Positions 24,083-25,763 of a stretch of DNA of 25,763 nucleotides are shown here, one piece after another. A program made the position numbers and the translations under genes. Source of the DNA: Phycisphaerae bacterium (lineage in GTDB: Bacteria; Planctomycetota; Phycisphaerae; UBA1845); the NCBI GenBank assembly GCA_021604825.1, contig BQJS01000045.1:1-25763 (forward strand), in the 5' to 3' direction. A model generated the notes under the pieces. That model ran no database searches. It saw only the letters and a list, made by a program, of their open reading frames with translations, and was not told the origin of the DNA. How positions within the stretch are numbered: position 1 is the first letter of the stretch; each line of letters opens with the position of its first letter.

Positions 24083-24450
24083 TATTTCGGTTCCACCAGC
24101 TTACAATCGAGACGCGGTTGTGCTCAATGCGGCCGACGCTTGGCTCGGGTCGGTCAACACCGGATTCGTTTCGACGTCGCATTCCCATTTCCATTCGTCG
24201 AACTAAAGATTCCCGACATCGATTTCGCCGCGCTGGAAGTCGTTGGGCTCGCTGCATGCTTGGATGCAAATGCATGCGGCAAATAACGATACCGCGACTG
24301 CGAAATCTTCATGGCTGGGTTTGGTCTTCATTCAAGGACCTTGCGGTACTTGCGCTTGAGCAACAACTTTTCGTAATGCAGCACGTGCAAATAGGCGGCT
24401 TGGATTGACTAATTCAATTGCCGTCACTTACGACGACAGGTTCTTAGTGT
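24083..24450. other. Gap between convergent TPR genes, possible decayed coding sequence
   Basis: No intact gene is present. On the plus strand one frame reads DAVVLNAADAWLGSVNTGF up to about 24168, and the neighbouring frame continues with protein-like sequence (IRFDVAFPFPFVELKIPDID) to a stop near 24285. This could be a frameshifted remnant, but it has no ribosome binding site and no recognised family. No strong terminator was found. Confidence 0.25.
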
Positions 24451-25763
24451 CTAGAGCGTTGGAACGCACTTGCAACTCGTTGTGAGCGGATCGTCTGCTT
24501 TTTCCCATACTTGCTCGTATTCTTCGCGAACCTTTTCGGCTTCAGCGGATTTGCCCTGTTCTTCGAGCGCTCGACTGAGGCCGTAGAGCGACCATCCGTT
24601 ACGCGGCCACTCAGCGAGATCTTCGCGATATACGCGTTCTGCGTCGGCGAACTTGCCGGCTTTTTGGTACACAGCTCCGAGCGCGTGGCGGGCTGGTTGC
24701 AGCCAAAGAGGCGGTTCGCCATAGCCCAGCATGTCTTCGATGGCCACCGCGTCTTTGAGGTAGCGGATGGCTTCATCCAATTCGCCTTTGTGCAGAGCGA
24801 TTTCGCCCGACACGAATAGCTCGCTGGTCATGAGGAACTTGAGAACCATGTCATATTCTGGGAACTGGATTTGGTGCGGGACTTTCTTAATTGCGGCGCG
24901 AAACTTTTCCTGCTCGCGCTTTGCGTTTTGAAAATCCTTTTTGGCGGCGAAGGCGACGGCGCGATGCGCGTGCCAGACTGCGTTCGATACGCGCATGGCG
25001 CTCGGAGGGCCTGGTTCGGCCAACAATTCGTCCCAGCGTCCGAAACGCTTCTGCACAGAATAGACTGGCCACATGCCCACATCGGCAAAATTACCGGCCA
25101 TCAGCTTGACGAACCAAGGTATGCGATTCTGAATGTCGCGGGCCGCCGCTATCGACTCACTTTCACGACCGACCATCATCGCAGAGAACGATAGCATGTG
25201 CGTGTTGTGCAAGGCGTATCCGAACTGCATGCCCATGTTGCTGGCCAATTCGCGATACTTGGCGTCTGCAGCGATGGCTTTTTGGTTCTGTTCAATCGAC
25301 TGATCCCACTTGCCAACTTGTGCATAGATGTGCGAAGGCATGTGCTGCAAGTGACCGCTTACGGGGATCAAGTCGCACAGCGCATCGGCGGATGCGATTC
25401 CTCGGACTTTGTCGCCACTGGGTTCGATCGCATGGATGTAAAGGTGGTTTGCGCCGGGGTGACTCGGATTCTTCTGGATGACATGTTCCAGTGCCGAAAC
25501 AATTTCAGCCGTCTCATCCCGTGCCGGCGTTCCATCGCGCTCATAAAGTTTCCACGGAAACCGAATCATCATCGCCTCAGCACAAATCGTGCCGACATCT
25601 GGATCGTTTGGAAATTTTGCATACACATCCTTCATTGCGTCGGCGAAGGCCTTGTCGAGATCTTCGCGTTCGTCGGGTTCCTTCTCGGCGTAACGATGCG
25701 ACATCGCTTCGATGAGTGCCCGCTCAACGGGTGATGCCTGGTCCACCCGCTTGAGCGCTTCCT
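24451..25763 (-). CDS. TPR protein (5' end outside window)
   Basis: The reading frame is open to the window edge (EALKRVDQASPVERAL...), so the start lies beyond it; the GTG at 25746 is internal. At least 437 residues are visible. The HMPSHIY segment followed by Q-x-N-x-K-A-I-A-A-D is typical of a family of exported TPR proteins of roughly 550-600 aa found in planctomycetes and other environmental bacteria (from memory of the family). TPR helices fill the C-terminal part (GELDEAIRYLKDAV, GKFADAERVYREDL, LSRALEEQGKSAEAEKV). The protein ends in SCKCVPTL, with a Cys-x-Cys pair, perhaps for metal or redox. Its exact function is unknown. Confidence 0.9.
   Translation of the reverse strand, partial: EALKRVDQASPVERALIEAMSHRYAEKEPDEREDLDKAFADAMKDVYAKFPNDPDVGTICAEAMMIRFPWKLYERDGTPARDETAEIVSALEHVIQKNPSHPGANHLYIHAIEPSGDKVRGIASADALCDLIPVSGHLQHMPSHIYAQVGKWDQSIEQNQKAIAADAKYRELASNMGMQFGYALHNTHMLSFSAMMVGRESESIAAARDIQNRIPWFVKLMAGNFADVGMWPVYSVQKRFGRWDELLAEPGPPSAMRVSNAVWHAHRAVAFAAKKDFQNAKREQEKFRAAIKKVPHQIQFPEYDMVLKFLMTSELFVSGEIALHKGELDEAIRYLKDAVAIEDMLGYGEPPLWLQPARHALGAVYQKAGKFADAERVYREDLAEWPRNGWSLYGLSRALEEQGKSAEAEKVREEYEQVWEKADDPLTTSCKCVPTL

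Noticed and set aside
24118..24408. 96-codon plus-strand frame rich in Arg and Ser
   Set aside because: The composition suggests an out-of-frame reading; a different frame there looks more protein-like and is interrupted, so at most it is a remnant.

Overview
The window looks like chromosome of a planctomycete, probably a Phycisphaerae-like lineage (inference). The signs are very large secreted proteins with Asp-rich calcium-binding repeats, C-terminal dockerin-type tails, a PEP-CTERM protein, TPR proteins and a moderate GC content. No 16S or other phylogenetic marker is present, so the placement rests on protein style.

Layout. Positions 1-2984 hold the 3' part of a secreted thrombospondin-type-3/lectin-like/beta-helix protein with a dockerin tail. 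Positions 3000-5080 are a degenerate accessory patch. It contains an IS3-family transposase fragment joined to the catalytic end of a tyrosine recombinase, an orphan signal-peptide start, a tRNA-Ser(GCT) gene on the minus strand, and a promoter-to-terminator unit that could encode a small RNA of about 134 nt. Positions 5299-16483 hold three plus-strand genes: a 1385-aa repeat/DUF11/dockerin protein, a cohesin-like PEP-CTERM protein, and a 1978-aa subtilisin-like protease with a dockerin tail. A minus-strand M14 zinc carboxypeptidase, also with a dockerin tail, lies opposite (16663-18960). A PilZ-domain protein follows (19320-20033, minus). Positions 20577-21089 carry a compact minus-strand array of five tRNA or tRNA-like genes with abnormal architecture. 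Just upstream of the array on the same strand is a 19-codon ORF with a good ribosome binding site and an intrinsic terminator. The window ends with a zinc-ribbon/TM/TPR protein (21509-24082, plus) and the 3' part of a second TPR protein (24451-25763, minus).

How the genes may work together. Four large exported proteins, two of them peptidases, share a variant dockerin tail. The only small exported protein among them has a cohesin-like fold and a PEP-CTERM sorting signal. A testable idea is a surface-assembly system in which an exosortase-processed cohesin-like protein holds dockerin-tagged enzymes and adhesins (inference). The protease and carboxypeptidase also share a second beta-sandwich module, which suggests a joint role in breaking down extracellular protein. 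The most unusual nucleic-acid feature is the tRNA array: three genes have leucine anticodons but short class-I variable loops, one Arg(CCG)-type gene has 23 nt between the D and anticodon arms, and one Tyr-like gene has no normal D-arm.
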